Below, one piece after another: positions 1-12,600 of a stretch of DNA of 64,000 nucleotides (within the stretch, counting starts at the first letter, position 1; each line of letters opens with the position of its first letter). The DNA comes from Carettochelys insculpta (taxonomy: Eukaryota > Chordata > Testudines > Carettochelyidae), in NCBI RefSeq assembly GCF_033958435.1, contig NC_134144.1, forward strand, positions 7,930,010 through 7,994,009. The letters run 5' to 3'. The notes below the pieces were generated by a model. It searched no databases and was not told the origin of the DNA. It saw only the letters and a list, made by a program, of their open reading frames with translations. The position numbers and the translations under genes are program-made.

Positions 1-1835
1 TCACAGCTCAGGTTGGAGGCTTCTCAGTCATATGCCTCATTCCTGAAAGCAGACTGTACACAGAAGGCTATCCTATAGGCCTGCCTAATTCTGTTGTTCA
101 ACAGAACTGAACAATACTGATGGTTGCATGTCATTGGCCATCCAGGGTCCTACCAGCAGCTGTTTCAGTTTTGCAGCCAAAGCTGTTTTAGTTCTCCATT
201 CTTATCCCTTTGTTGTTAGCTTGTACATTCTCACAAATCTGTTGCTAGTATTTTTCCACTGTGCTGCGCTGGTATGGGACAAACATCTCTCCTTTCCTGG
301 AAACTCTGTCTCTCAGTGAAGAATCAGATGATGCAAAATACTATGTCATTATGGAATTAAAGATGGTGGTACGATGCATATGCAGAGGGGATGCCAAATT
401 AAGCCTGCATGGTTTGCTGACAGCAGAGGAATGGAGATTCAGGAGTCCAGATTCTATAAAGGTGTAGTTACAAACCATTACTGCCTCTACCTCCAGCCTG
501 TTGTGGTCCCTCCATATGCCAACCTTTGCACCCCCACAGAGCAGGGAAAGGAAGTGGACGCTCTTTGATACTGGCATGCACTAAAGCTGCACACACTTTT
601 TGGATGCAAAGGGATTTGCCCCTTTAGCTACAATTTTTTCCCCTGCCCTCCTTCTTACAGGTGGAAAAAGGGCCACCTTTTTTTAAAGTAGGAAAAAGTA
701 GATCACTGGAACAAAACAAAGAAATCTAAATAATTTATTTTAACTAAATTCAGTTTTATTGAAAAATAGTTTTAAAAAATAATTAAAATGAAGCCTTTTT
801 TCAGAAACAGTCTTGGCAAAAACTTTGACCAGTTTCTAGCATATGCAGCTCAGGTGTGAGCACCTGACAAACACGCTGGCTTATTGCACTGCTTTTAAAA
901 AGCCCAACTGTGTAGAAATGCCCTGTAGCAAGCTGTGGGGAAGGTACCCTTAGTATAGGCAAGGTAGAAGACTCCCTTGAAAGTCCTGGCATATGAGGTG
1001 GCCTGGGTTATGGTTTGGGGACCAGGGGATGAATGAGGAGCAGGGGCCACAGCCACAGAGGGACCCAGCATGTAGCTCTGCTGAAACTGCAGGCAATGCC
1101 ATGGCCCTTAGGATGCCATGGAGGGACTTCCAGAACTCAGAGAGCCTATAGGGCTGCCACTTTTAGTTGGACACATTCCTAGAGGTTTCATCACATGACC
1201 TAAGCTTTAGTTAAACAATTAATCTTTAGTTGCTGAAGACTCCAGGACAACCCAACAGAGAAGCACCCCAGGGCTCGGTAAGATAGTCCAAGAGCTTCTC
1301 CACCTGCTGGAGCAGCTGAAGATTGAGAAGACACAAAGGTGGTTAAAAGCCACTTTGTCCCACCCACTCCCTGGATTCAGAGTTCCCATACCTGTTACCT
1401 TGCTAGATGATAATGGTGGAAAAGGAAACATCCTAGCTATAGAACAGGCTGATTAGAGATGGTGGTATTCCACACCCTTGCCCGTTCTCCATTGTTTCTG
1501 GAATGAACATGCCCTACCTGTATGCACATCATTCTCTCTGTAGCTCTGTCCTTTCAAAAATTAAACCAAGGATATTGGAAAGACACACTCATCTACTCCC
1601 AAGTGCAGCACCCGCCCTTAATCAACCAAAGACAAATCCTGCAGCCCTTACTCAGGTAACACTCCCATTGACAATGAAGGTCTGCCGACTTCACTGGAAG
1701 TTTTGCTTGAATACGAATGGCTGGAGTTGACCCCTCTTCAGCAACCCTCGCTGTTGTGCATGTTGTCCCCCATTGGTTCATACAGCTCATGTGACCTGTT
1801 CTTATATCCATCATTCCATTTTTCTTTCCTATTAG
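1..1835 (+). other. ERBB4: ERBB4 intron upstream of the CYT-1 exon (partial)
   Basis: This stretch precedes the first recognisable coding exon and starts inside an intron. It ends with a pyrimidine-rich tract (about 1815-1831) and the acceptor AG at 1834-1835. I see no other exon, no RNA gene and no clear transposon in it. The short open frames here show no recognisable domain and look like chance. Confidence 0.75.
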
Positions 1836-1883
1836 AGTGAAATTGGACACAGCCCTCCTCCTGCCTACGCCCCTATGTCAGGA
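1836..1883 (+). CDS. ERBB4: ERBB4 alternative CYT-1 exon, 48 nt
   Basis: This 48-nt, phase-0 exon encodes 16 residues, SEIGHSPPPAYAPMSG. It is bounded by an acceptor AG at 1834-1835 and a consensus donor GTAAGT at 1884. It matches the exon that distinguishes the CYT-1 from the CYT-2 isoform of ERBB4, a membrane receptor tyrosine kinase for neuregulins. The insert holds a PY motif (PPAY, 1857-1868), which in this family binds WW-domain proteins such as ITCH and NEDD4-type ligases. It also holds an overlapping YxxM motif (YAPM, 1866-1877), the known PI3K p85 docking site. The human residue after the tyrosine is Thr (YTPM) and here it is Ala, which keeps the YxxM consensus. Because the length is a multiple of three and the phase is 0, skipping it leaves the frame intact, as expected for CYT-2. 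Confidence 0.95.
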
Positions 1884-2826
1884 GTAAGTATTTCACAATC
1901 AACTTTCCTCCTTTAGGTTTTTTTTTTCCATCTCTTACAATCTACTGTTTTCTTCATCAATGGCCCAATGTTCTCCAGTGCCCAACGCAACGAGATTGAG
2001 TGCAGAGGTTGGCCAAACATACACTCTCTAATCCCAGGTGGGATTCATCAGGAAGCCCAGAGTTCTTTGGTACAATGCATCCAGAATGGCTGATTGTAGT
2101 TTATTGAAAGTCTCCAGGGAATGAATTTTGAAGATAGTATTCTTTTTTTCATGTCACTGAAAGCGACGGGCTCATCCTGACAAGCAGTCATTAGGTTGTG
2201 CCAACCCAATGAGCTGGTGCACCAATAGGAATTCATCTTTCCAAACTAAAATTTAGTTCCCAATAGGAAGAGTATATAGTTTACATGACCATTCATTGAC
2301 TCTTGCTAACTTGTTCATAGCAAAACCAGGCCCACTCTGAATAAGGATGGTTCTCAGGTAGGGAGCCTTTGCTCTCTTCTCTGCTTTCCACCAGGCCAGG
2401 TTTAACTTTTCTTAGCAGCGCATTTGTTCCTGCCGGCCCAAAGGTTCGGGAGAATGACAACTCATGGTCCTGGCTACTGTTACTGCTATGGTCTTAGCTT
2501 ACTAGTATTAGGCCTTTTACACACTGTGGATTTGCCCTACTACTAGCATTTGGTTGTATGAGTGTAAAGGCAAAACCATTACTGACTCTGGTGGAGTTCC
2601 AGTCCGCCTGAAACCATGGGCCAGCAATGCAAGTAGAGGCTTTGTGTATCTTCAGCCGAGGTTGTAATGGCAGCAAATGCCCTGGCCTAGACAAGGCTTT
2701 GAACACTTGATAAAATGAAGCATTGACCCAACACTGATGTGAAACCAAAGGACCCATTGTGCTTGTGTTTAGCCAGGTTTTTTTTATTTTGTCCTTCTCT
2801 CTTGCACCACTTTGTTTTTCACGCAG
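1884..2826 (+). other. ERBB4: ERBB4 intron between the CYT-1 exon and the next exon
   Basis: This 943-nt intron has a GTAAGT donor and a T-rich tract before the acceptor CAG at 2824-2826. I recognise no repeat in it. The 204-codon minus-strand open frame at 2494-3108 spans the intron and the antisense of the next exon, so it is a shadow. Confidence 0.85.
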
Positions 2827-3124
2827 AACCAGTTCATGTACCGAGGTGGTGGCTTTGCTACAGAACAAGGAGTCCCCGTGCCGTACAGAGCTGTCAGCTG
2901 CATAACTCCAGAGGCACCCGGCATCCAGGGGGCCACGGCAGAGATCTTTGATGACACTTGCTGCAATGGCACTCTGCGGAAGCAGGTGGCCGCCGTCGCA
3001 CAAGAGGACAGCAACACTCAGCGGTACAGCGCTGACCCAACAGTGTTCGTGCCTGAGCGGGGTTCCCGGGGCGAGCTGGATGAAGATGGGTACATGACTC
3101 CAATGCAAGAAAAACCCAAAACAG
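2827..3124 (+). CDS. ERBB4: ERBB4 penultimate coding exon (cytoplasmic tail)
   Basis: This 298-nt exon (99 codons plus 1 nt) runs from the acceptor CAG ending at 2826 to a GTAAAC donor at 3125. It begins [10 protein letters not shown] and carries the family segments [32 protein letters not shown] sequence and [12 protein letters not shown], which align in order with the vertebrate ERBB4 tail. This region is the disordered regulatory tail of the receptor, and its tyrosines (for example GYMTP, codon at 3091) are phosphorylation sites in the family. The middle part ([12 protein letters not shown]) is the most diverged from mammalian ERBB4 as I remember it. The exon ends in phase 1. The leftover G joins AT of the last exon to give Asp, where mammals have Glu-Tyr-Leu-Asn. 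Confidence 0.96.
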
Positions 3125-4100
3125 GTAAACTTAGAGCATTTGGGGGGTAAGATGTATCAGCCTGAGCTAATCACAATTTTTTGGGCTGAAATACACACAA
3201 TCCCAGCAAATATATTCACGTTTCCAACGTACCTAAAGTCCTTCAGTGCTTTCTTTTACAGAAATTATTGTGGACTTTCCTGCATTTCTGAAGCATTTAA
3301 GTTGTGTTGCTGGTACTGTTCAACAGCAGCTAAATGCTGCTGCCCAAAATATGTAGCTGCATAGGTGACTGCACAGATGGGCAAGGAAGGAGAATGAAGC
3401 CTTGCTTCTCTGCACACTCATTCAGCAAAGCACGTGAGCGCGTGCTTAACTTTAAGCACGTCTTTAAGATTTATGATGAAGCACAGGTCAGAGAGGTGCT
3501 AGGTAAAAGACTTGCATAAACTGTCTGTTTGGACTGTGTGAGATGGGTGACGGTAGCCTCCTGAGAGCACAAAGGAAGTGTTGAGAGTCAGGGTCTGGCC
3601 CCCCTCTTACCGTTCTGGTGAGAAACAGAATGTTTTATATAATCTGTAACACTGCGGTGGTTATAGCTTTAGTCTTCTAAACAGTTATAGCCTCAGGAAG
3701 ATTGTTACCATTATTAAACAGAATGCTGCGGAACACACAAGAAACCATTGCAGTTTTCACAAGTCCCTTTATCAACAAATCCACTGTGCTGAGAAACATT
3801 CCTGCAAAGAGTGAAATACAGCTCCTCCATTGGAGGAGCACAAAGTGTTTGGCCCTCCGTCAAACTCTGGAGTGGGAATCCTAGAGCATTAGTCATTATA
3901 TTTCTCATCATCCTCTCGCACAGCACACAGGCAAATTTGGACCACTGGGGTTCACACAGAGTTCGGAAGGTTTCAGCCCCTTTTCTTTCGTGTTTCCACA
4001 TGCCATTAAATTTGAGTTGCCCTGTTTTTCACAATCTAACTTAGTTCCCATTTTACTACTTCATATTTAATGTCATCCCGTCACCAAAACAAGGAAAGCA

Positions 4101-4415
4101 CATAAGAGCATGAAGATGGCCATAGTGGGTCAGACCAAATGGCCATCCAGCCCAGTATCCTGTCTGCTGACAGTGGCCAATGCCATGGGTCCCAGAGGGA
4201 GTGGACCAAAACAGATAACAATCAAGCACTCTCTCTCTCCTGCCATCCATCTCTAGCTTCTGACAAACACATGCTAAAGACACCATTCCTTACGCATCCT
4301 GGCTAGTAGCCATTAACAAACCTAATCACCATGAATTTATCTAACCTTTGTAAAACCCTGTTATCGTCCTAGCCTTCACAGCCTCCTCTGATAAGGCAAT
4401 GACACACCTGGTGAC
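4101..4415 (-). mobile_element. CR1/L3-type LINE 3' fragment, antisense
   Basis: The motif order matches the widespread amniote LINE tail: 'ggccatagtgggtcagacc', 'tggccatccagcccagtatc', 'gacagtggccaatgcc', 'catgaatttatctaa', then 'gttatcgtcctagcc' and 'tcacagcctcctctg'. Sense copies end '...gacccagtatggccattctta', so this copy is antisense to ERBB4. Its divergence suggests an old insertion. Two sense copies (36350-36604, 54940-55140) and one more antisense copy (14723-14945) occur in the window. Confidence 0.7.
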
Positions 4416-5689
4416 TTCCTAAGCTGGCAAAAACCCCTGAACTCTTCTAACCAACTTGAGCTGGGATGTCGCAATAGCTATTTCCTAAATGTCAGCCATT
4501 AACAGACTTCTTCTGTTGCATCTTGTGACACAGAGTCACTCATTAGTTAGCTGTTCGTGTCAACCTATCCTTAGGCCTGAGCCCTCGTTTGGCTAATCTA
4601 GATATCTTGCAGACATTAGGCCCATTGGCGTTCTATCACAACATTAACTGATTGATCCTGGTATTTCACTTCTGTATCCTAAATGTGCCTGATATCTCTG
4701 ATCCTTGGCTAGAGTGGAGCTACCAGAGATAACCATCTGACTCTCCACTCCCTTGACACACAAGGTACAAGGCAGTGGTGATTCAGGTCCTGTTGGGCCT
4801 ACTTCCCAGTGAGGTGTCTGTCCCCTCTCACCCAGTGTCGTAGCTTAACATCACTGTTTCGTGCATAATGGAGTCAAATGGATTGGGATCCTTCAGGATG
4901 AAAAATGAAAGACAAAATCCATTCAAGAAGTAGATTTGATCCAGCTGTACGTGGAGTTGAATAAACTGGATCCTTCTGACATTTCTCACTGCAAAGAGGA
5001 TCAATGATTTTTTTTTCTATAGTTAACCTCCAAGCAATTCCAGTTACATTCCACAGTTCTTGCAAACAGCTCCACTGTCCTCCTGGTTACTCTGCCCTGC
5101 CCTGCCCATATTGGATGTGCTTTATATTTTACCCCATAGGTCAGTTAACATATGGCAACCATGACTTGAGGGCCTTGGGCCCTGACTGGGAGAGACCTTG
5201 CAAACAGTGTTGCAATGCTCCAGAAGGGTTGTGAAATATCTCACCACCATCCAACCTCCTAAGGTTTTGTCCCATCCTGGTCTCTACTGGAGATTGAAAA
5301 TCCTTTGTGCTGTGGTGTGAGAGTGACTAACCTTCTCTCTCCTCCAAGCACCATGTGATGTAAACCTTTCCTTAATTTAGCTGTGGCTGTTAGTATTACT
5401 TACATCACAGGGTTGACATTTTGTACTTATTTCACACAGTTATACCCTTAGTTTCGTGCTAGATCAGGAACTCATCTATGTCCCATGCCATGCTAATTAT
5501 AGTCTTTGTTCCCCTGCATCCTGAGGCCCATTGTCACTCAGTCAGGTCAGTTTTTCATCAGTCTAATAGTGGAGTTTTTAATAAAACAGGGTTAGACTGG
5601 AATAAATACACTGGAAATGTTTATTGTAGAGGAGAGACTTACCTAGGAGATCAATAATAAATGTTAATTAGCACTTTCCCGGCAGGGTT

Positions 5690-5990
5690 GCTGAGTTTAA
5701 GTGACTTAGACAAGGTAACATAATAGAGTCAGTGGCGGAGGCAGGCATAGACTCCATAGCCTCATTTGAGTTCAGTGGACCATACAACCAACTTTTCTAG
5801 AAAGAAAAGATGGTCAAGGCATTGACTCCAGAGAGATGTGGGTTTGGTGCCCAACACTGCCACAATCTTCCTGGTGACCCTGGACATGTCACTTAGTTTC
5901 ACTGTGCCTAGAGGTCCTATTGTGCTAGGTGCTGTAGAGACATGGGAGACAGTCCCTGCCCAAAAGAGCTTATTGCCTAAATAGACCTTG
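5690..5990. repeat. MIR/L2-like SINE-LINE tail fragments
   Basis: The segment 'ttaagtgacttagacaagg' (about 5697-5716), followed by 'agtcagtggcggaggcagg', resembles the conserved tail of MIR/CORE-SINEs. A second piece at 5911-5990 ('tattgtgctaggtgctgt', 'agacagtccctgcc', 'aaagagctta') recurs at 40091-40165 and 57690-57760. Its exact family is unknown to me. Confidence 0.4.
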
Positions 5991-6031
5991 GTCTGAAGTT
6001 TACATTCAGATGAGCAGACAGTCAGGGATGA

Positions 6032-6535
<504 letters not shown>

Positions 6536-6584
6536 GAACATCAGGATTACACAAACTGAGGGACAGCTCCTTGCTAGCCGCCGG

Positions 6585-6612
6585 TCTCTCTCTCTCTCTT
6601 TCTCTCTCTCTC
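6585..6612. repeat. (TC)n simple repeat in the ERBB4 3' UTR
   Basis: This is a 28-nt run of TC dinucleotides with one interruption, 50 nt after the ERBB4 stop codon. It is followed by a pyrimidine-rich segment. It could bind PTB-type proteins in the mRNA, but that is only inference. Confidence 0.85.
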
Positions 6613-9580
6613 CCTGCCCCTCTGTCTCCCGTGAGCTTCCACTTTTTTGCCAGGTCATTCACTTTGATATTTCCAAGTAAAAGGATGCCTTTGAGTCATT
6701 TGCTGACTGGGTTAGGAACCTGGAAGGAAAGAAGGAAAGACTGACTGAATGAACAAATGAATGAATGAAGGACAAAACATGGCATTCCTCAACTTTCACA
6801 GCCCCTGAGGGACAGAAGGTCAGACAAGCCAGTGAACAGCAGTAACGGCCAGTGGGAGTCTCACTGGCTGTCAACCTCGTTCTCAGTAATTCAACTCAGA
6901 AGCTGTAGGGGACGTCACACCAAGAACCGAGGAGAACCTCATTGGCATTTCTGGAAATCGCAATGCAGTTTCCATTAAGGGGTGGAAAAGAGGACAACTT
7001 TTATATCACATGTGATAGCTTAATAATTGAGACTGGAGAATCCAATTTCTTTCTCTAACATTTTCTATCCCGGCAACTGAAAATGGCTAACCCAGCTTTT
7101 CATAACCATTCGGTTTTTCATCACAGACATCAAAGAAATAACTGATGATGCTGCTGATGATGTGACATTTGTTTCTGGCCAGACCCCTCTTCTTCACCAC
7201 GCCCAGTTTTGTGCCATTTCCTAACTCCAGAGACTTTTGCTCGACACGCCTGCATACAACCTTTTGTATGTGTTGCCATGACGATGGGTATTTTCAACAC
7301 AAAAAATCCTGTCAGGAAATACAGAAATCACAAAAAAGCCAACATTCTCCTTAAAGCTGAAAAAGAGGCCAAGATCTGTGAGTTGTATGCACAGAGTCTC
7401 ACCTTCATGTTTTATACCTGCTTCATAGGAGCAAAGTACCCATACACATTCTCCTCTTATTTTGCGCGTTGATTTGAAATAATGCAGGAGGCAACACAAG
7501 AGAGGACAGGAGCAGGAGGAGAATTTCACTGGCTGAGGAAACCAGGCAATGTTCTGAGGGGTGGTCTGTTCAGGAATTCTTTAAACTGGAACACAGACAC
7601 TGGAGTGGGTAAAACGCACACAGCGGATCACTGGAAAGTTAGTTTGCACTTAAACTAGGGTTTTATCTGTCCTTGCTCTGAACTGTTTCTCTGGATTTTG
7701 AATGAAGCAATATGGAAGCGACCAGCAAAATACAATAATTTTAAATTGTACATAAACTGTGGAAATGCCAAAATGAAGAAATTATGTCTTTGGAACAGTC
7801 TCTGCTGGCCCTGAAAGGCCAGTGTGTTGCTACTGCAGAGGATACAGTGAAGGAGCCACCAGTTCAAATGCTGCTGCTCGAGGGAAAGCAGAGCAGACAG
7901 TGAAGGGAATTTGGGGAGAAAAATGGCCAGGTCTGGCTTTGGGCCCAGGAAGAGCTGTAGTTTGCTAAAAGAAGGATTTCTCCATCTCATAAGCCGATAC
8001 ATACAAGGCTTTTAGAGTCAATCTGTGCACGACACATAGTTTTCCCTCACAAAGGGAAATGATGATTTCCATGCACTCGTTTCACTTTTGTCAACTTAAG
8101 CTTTCAAGTTTATTCCCCCATGGCTGGAAATATTTTTGGCCAGAGTTTTTAAATTCATTTTAGCATCAGAAATGGAACACCCTATGAACCGTAAGAGAAA
8201 AATCGGGGCCGGTGTCTTGTTTTTGATGCGATAAATTTCTAGCTGGTTAGTCTTTTAGAGAAACCATCGCTGCTCTGAGTCAAATGCTAGCTAGGCAACA
8301 GTATTCATGCACTTTAGGACTATCAAAATGGAGCAACTCGCAAGAGCGGGGAACAGGCTGGAAGCGATGGTTATTTCCTCTCAAATCCTAAAGTTTTATT
8401 GGATTGCCGCCATGAGCTTTGGTGAGCTTCCCAACATAGCCCTGTCAGGGAGAGCAGAACCCCTCAGATTGATAGAGGCAGACTACATGACAACACTCAT
8501 CCTCGGTCTACCATTTTGAGTTAACTTTAGCCCCCTGATGTCATGCCATGTTATATAAGCATCTATGACGTGACATGCCATAATGGCCTGACCCCCTCCC
8601 TCCGCTATTCCCAATGGGCCGCCATGCAATAATTATTTAATTTTGCGTGTTCGAGGGCTTGCTAGACAAGTTAGCTCTGGCTTGGAAAGAGACCCTGTGT
8701 TTCAAACCTGGGTTAGTCCTTAGTAACAGCATTTGTGGATGGGTCCTACCATGTCTTTCAGGTCAAGGCTGGTTCAGCCAATGGGGCATTATGGAATTAG
8801 GTGCTTCGAACCAATTTGAACTAGCCGAACTTAATTACCAGCGGCTGGGCACTTATTAAACCCATAGACCTTGTCTGTTGATAAATGGTTTTTAAACAAG
8901 AACAAAAAGCCTTCTGCAGCTATTAAAAGGAGGCACAGTGGTAACCTACTAAATCAGTTTGATGGTCAGCTGTTCATTTCATTCTGCCCCGACGCAGCCA
9001 GATGGATGACCACAGATGTACCACACCTCTGAAAAAACAGTCTGTCTCTTCTGCTTTTGATGCCTTCCCTTAATTCCCAGTGATATTAATGGGAGATACA
9101 GGCAAGCATTAGGCGGACTTAGACCCACTCAGGCCTTCAAAAACATATGCCAATGGAAGCACTTGGTGGGTATTGTTTAACACGTGCATAAATCTGCAAG
9201 GCTGGAGCCCAGGAGATGAGTAAACCTCTTGAGAAGAGCAAATAGACAAAGGATAAAATTTTGGGATGAGTCCCCTTTTAAGTCATTTCTGTGACTCAGA
9301 TAAAGCTTAGTATAGTGGGTGGGGGGCAGCTGAACTCCATCACTGGACAGGTAGAAGAGTGAAGTCCTAATGGAAATCTTCATATGGGTTGTGTATTTGT
9401 AAGGAGGCACTAAAAGAGAGAAATGTGAGATAAATGTGCACACCTTGAAATTATTGAATGCAAATTGCTATAAGGATTTTAGATTCCAGCTGCTAACAGC
9501 TGGTAGAAAATCTGTTCTGTTCTTTGATAATTCAGTAACAGCAACCTTAAAAACAAGCCCTGCTTAAAAAAAAAAATGAA

Positions 9581-9608
9581 GTGTGTGTGTGTGTATATAT
9601 ATATATAT
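9581..9608. repeat. (GT)n(AT)n compound microsatellite in the 3' UTR
   Basis: A GT run passes directly into an AT run, directly downstream of an A-tract and a few bases. The junction creates the TGTATATA Pumilio-type motif at 9592-9599. Confidence 0.9.
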
Positions 9609-12600
9609 GGTTGTTGTTTAACAGTCTAACTTTTTTCTCCAAAAGCTTGAATTATTTATTTACTTTTTAATTTTTGATTGTGAGTAAAATATACTCAAGT
9701 CATTTGGAAATGTCGAGGCTCATTGGAGGAAGCATGAAACCCAGAAGTGGTTTCACAGGCTGAGCAGTGTTACGTTTCTTTAAAAATAAAAAGTTAACAT
9801 TAAATGAAAACAGAGTTTGCAAAATGCAAAGTAACAGCTGCCATTTATGGCTCCTGGGTTTCTGGTTTGGGTTAGTCCCATTGCCTTTAACATGTCATAT
9901 GGCACTGGATACAGGGTGTTGACCTATGCTGAGCTAAACATCTAGATTCTATTTTTTGGTCTCACAGTCAATAGTATGGCTTGTTGCCACTTCCCAAAGG
10001 AACAAAAACAACATCAGTCACTGGTAGGGTTAATTTTTGTCATGATTATTATTAGTATCATGGTGAGGAGAGGTCACAGGTTATCCTTTTTTTTTTCTTC
10101 CCCAATTATATCATTTTTTTCTTTTGGAAGCAGATGCTTTTCACCAAAACTTTCATTTAGTTGAAAACAGTTTTTCCATGAAAAGCCCATTTTTGACAGA
10201 ATTTGTTTGATTACCTAGTCAAAAACCTCAATTTCTGGTCCTGTCCTTTGTCTGTTTTTTAATGATGTTACAAGCATATTACCATCATCTATTACTGCGG
10301 CAAGACACTCAATTATTTTGTGCTTGGGCCACATAATGTCAGACAAAACCTGACTGAATGATGAACATGCTAGTGGTTTTTGATATTTTTAATCAATTGC
10401 CAGACTAGGTTTTACATGTAAAAATACGAGGTAAATGAATTCCAGCCCATCTCCCTCCTGCAAAAGTGTGATTTTTTTTTTTAATTGCAAGACACATGGT
10501 CTGATTAGATCTCAGATACGTAGCATCCTGTTTTAATTATTTGTGAGGAATGGAATTTGACTAGATTTTTTTTTTAAGTTGCCAACATCTCAACCTCATT
10601 TCTGTTTAAACTGAGAAATGCACAAGTTTCTTTAACTAGAGCTATTTTTGTCAGGGTAAATGGCCTCATGTAAGGTAGTAAACAGTGGAAATAATTAGAA
10701 CCCTAGTTTGAGGCCTAACCTCAGACCAGAACCCTTCCTGTTGGTGTCGAGGCCCTCTGTGTTAACACTGCCAGCTGATTTGCAGCAGCTTTTAATTGCC
10801 TGATAGAATCACTGGACTGCACAAGTTGCAGCCCCGGCAGCTTCTGCTTATTTCTGTGGGTTGATGGAATATAGGGAGTGTCCTGCTTTGTGCCTCGCAC
10901 AGCTTGAAGTGCTAAGGGGAAGCCCTCCACAAGAGGCTGAAGCTAATTCAGGTTGTGTTTTTTGGGAGGCAGAGCACGTGGGCAGGCATACAGTAGTGAC
11001 TCAGTCCTGCACCCACTGAAGGCAAAGGGAGCTGGCGCATGAACAGCATGGGAAAGCTTCCTTTGCTCAATGCTGTGTAGGACCATGAACTCCCTGGGCT
11101 ATGTGTAGTCACATACTACTGGGCATTTAAATGCAAGACCTCAGGAAGCAAGCTCAGGGGAGTCTTAGCCTCCCTCTGAATCAGGCTGCCTCTCTTCCGG
11201 GGCCATGCACATTCTGACACCCTTCGTATGGTTGCTTCTTACAGCTCCCTTTCAATAGGCCTGGGGACGCCAAGGTTCTTTGCACTGCAAGGCACTCAGG
11301 ACACCCCCTCTGATCTGCCCCACTTGCCCGACTGATATTAAGGGGTCTTGATCATCATTTTACACCCATCCATTTTTTTTCTTGGTTGTAAATGCAAGTG
11401 GGGGGCACAGCAGGGCTTTACCTGACTGCTCATTTACACATAATCCCCCTTTTAATTAACATAATCACTGACACTCACTTTACGGCCCCTTTACATACTG
11501 GTGCATAAAGGCACTTGTGTACCAAGTTACCAGCTGCTTAGTGGTTACAGAGTTACTCCAGCTTGTTGCTGTCACCGTTGTTTTTCGCTCTGTAAATATC
11601 TTTTAAAAGGTAAGTTCTTCTTTCGGTAGCAATAACCATATAAAACCTGTAAATTGAGTTAGCTCAGTTTCCTGCTCCTTTTCAAATCTGCCCCATGTCA
11701 TTTGCTCGTTACTGTTGCCTTCCGACCCTGACCCCCCCACCCCCATGCTGCTAACATTTGGTGTAGTCATTGTAATGTAACCATAGCTATTTCTTTCAGA
11801 ATGATGGTCCAGTGCATTATTGATAGGTGTTGTTTCTTTTTTTTTAATCTTCACACTGCATAACACAGTAGGGATTGTTGCAGTCTAATAAGGCATCCTT
11901 TGCACAATGTTCCTTTTTTTTTTTTTTTTTTTTTTAAGAGGATTTTGTTAAATTATTTTTCAGTGCTTTCTCTGCTGATGGGTAGAAAAAATTATTTGTT
12001 CAATTTTTTTTTTCTTCATAGAGGACAGATGAGCAGAAGCAAAGTTGTATGGCTGGAGGCATTAGTTTGGAGTGTTGGTGAAATTTTTTTCTCCCCTGTG
12101 CCACGTCCTATTCGATACTCTAACGCTGAGCTGCTGCTTTCGAAGCTCGGGGCCAGCATCTTATACCCTCATGGGAAGTCCCTAATTTTGTAGCATTAAT
12201 GTCACTGGGATTACTGAAGTTGTAAAGTATTATTAATTGTATAGCAGAACAAATCAGGGATTTGTGCTGGGTATTGTGCATAGATACAGGTCCCAGGTCC
12301 TGATCCAAGTTCCACTGAAGTTGGTGGGATTTATGCACATCCTTCAAACTAAGCTGTTTCTGGCCCCACCTCTCACAAATCTTAGTATATGCCAAGAAGC
12401 AATAACAGATGGCTAAAGGATTGGGGGAGTAGGCCGAGGATCATGATTAATAAAATAGCAGTAGCCACAGCTACCTAGTCATGTCCGTTGGGGTAGTCAC
12501 AATAGAGGTCCTCACATCTGCGCCAAAACAATGATGGATTAGCTCCTCCAAGGGTTTAGGTGCTTCAGTCCCGTATTAGCTCTGATGGGAAAACAATGCA

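Noticed and set aside
2494..3108. 204-codon minus-strand open frame
   Set aside because: It is antisense to the ERBB4 exon 2827-3124 and the preceding intron; coding constraint on the + strand explains the lack of stops.
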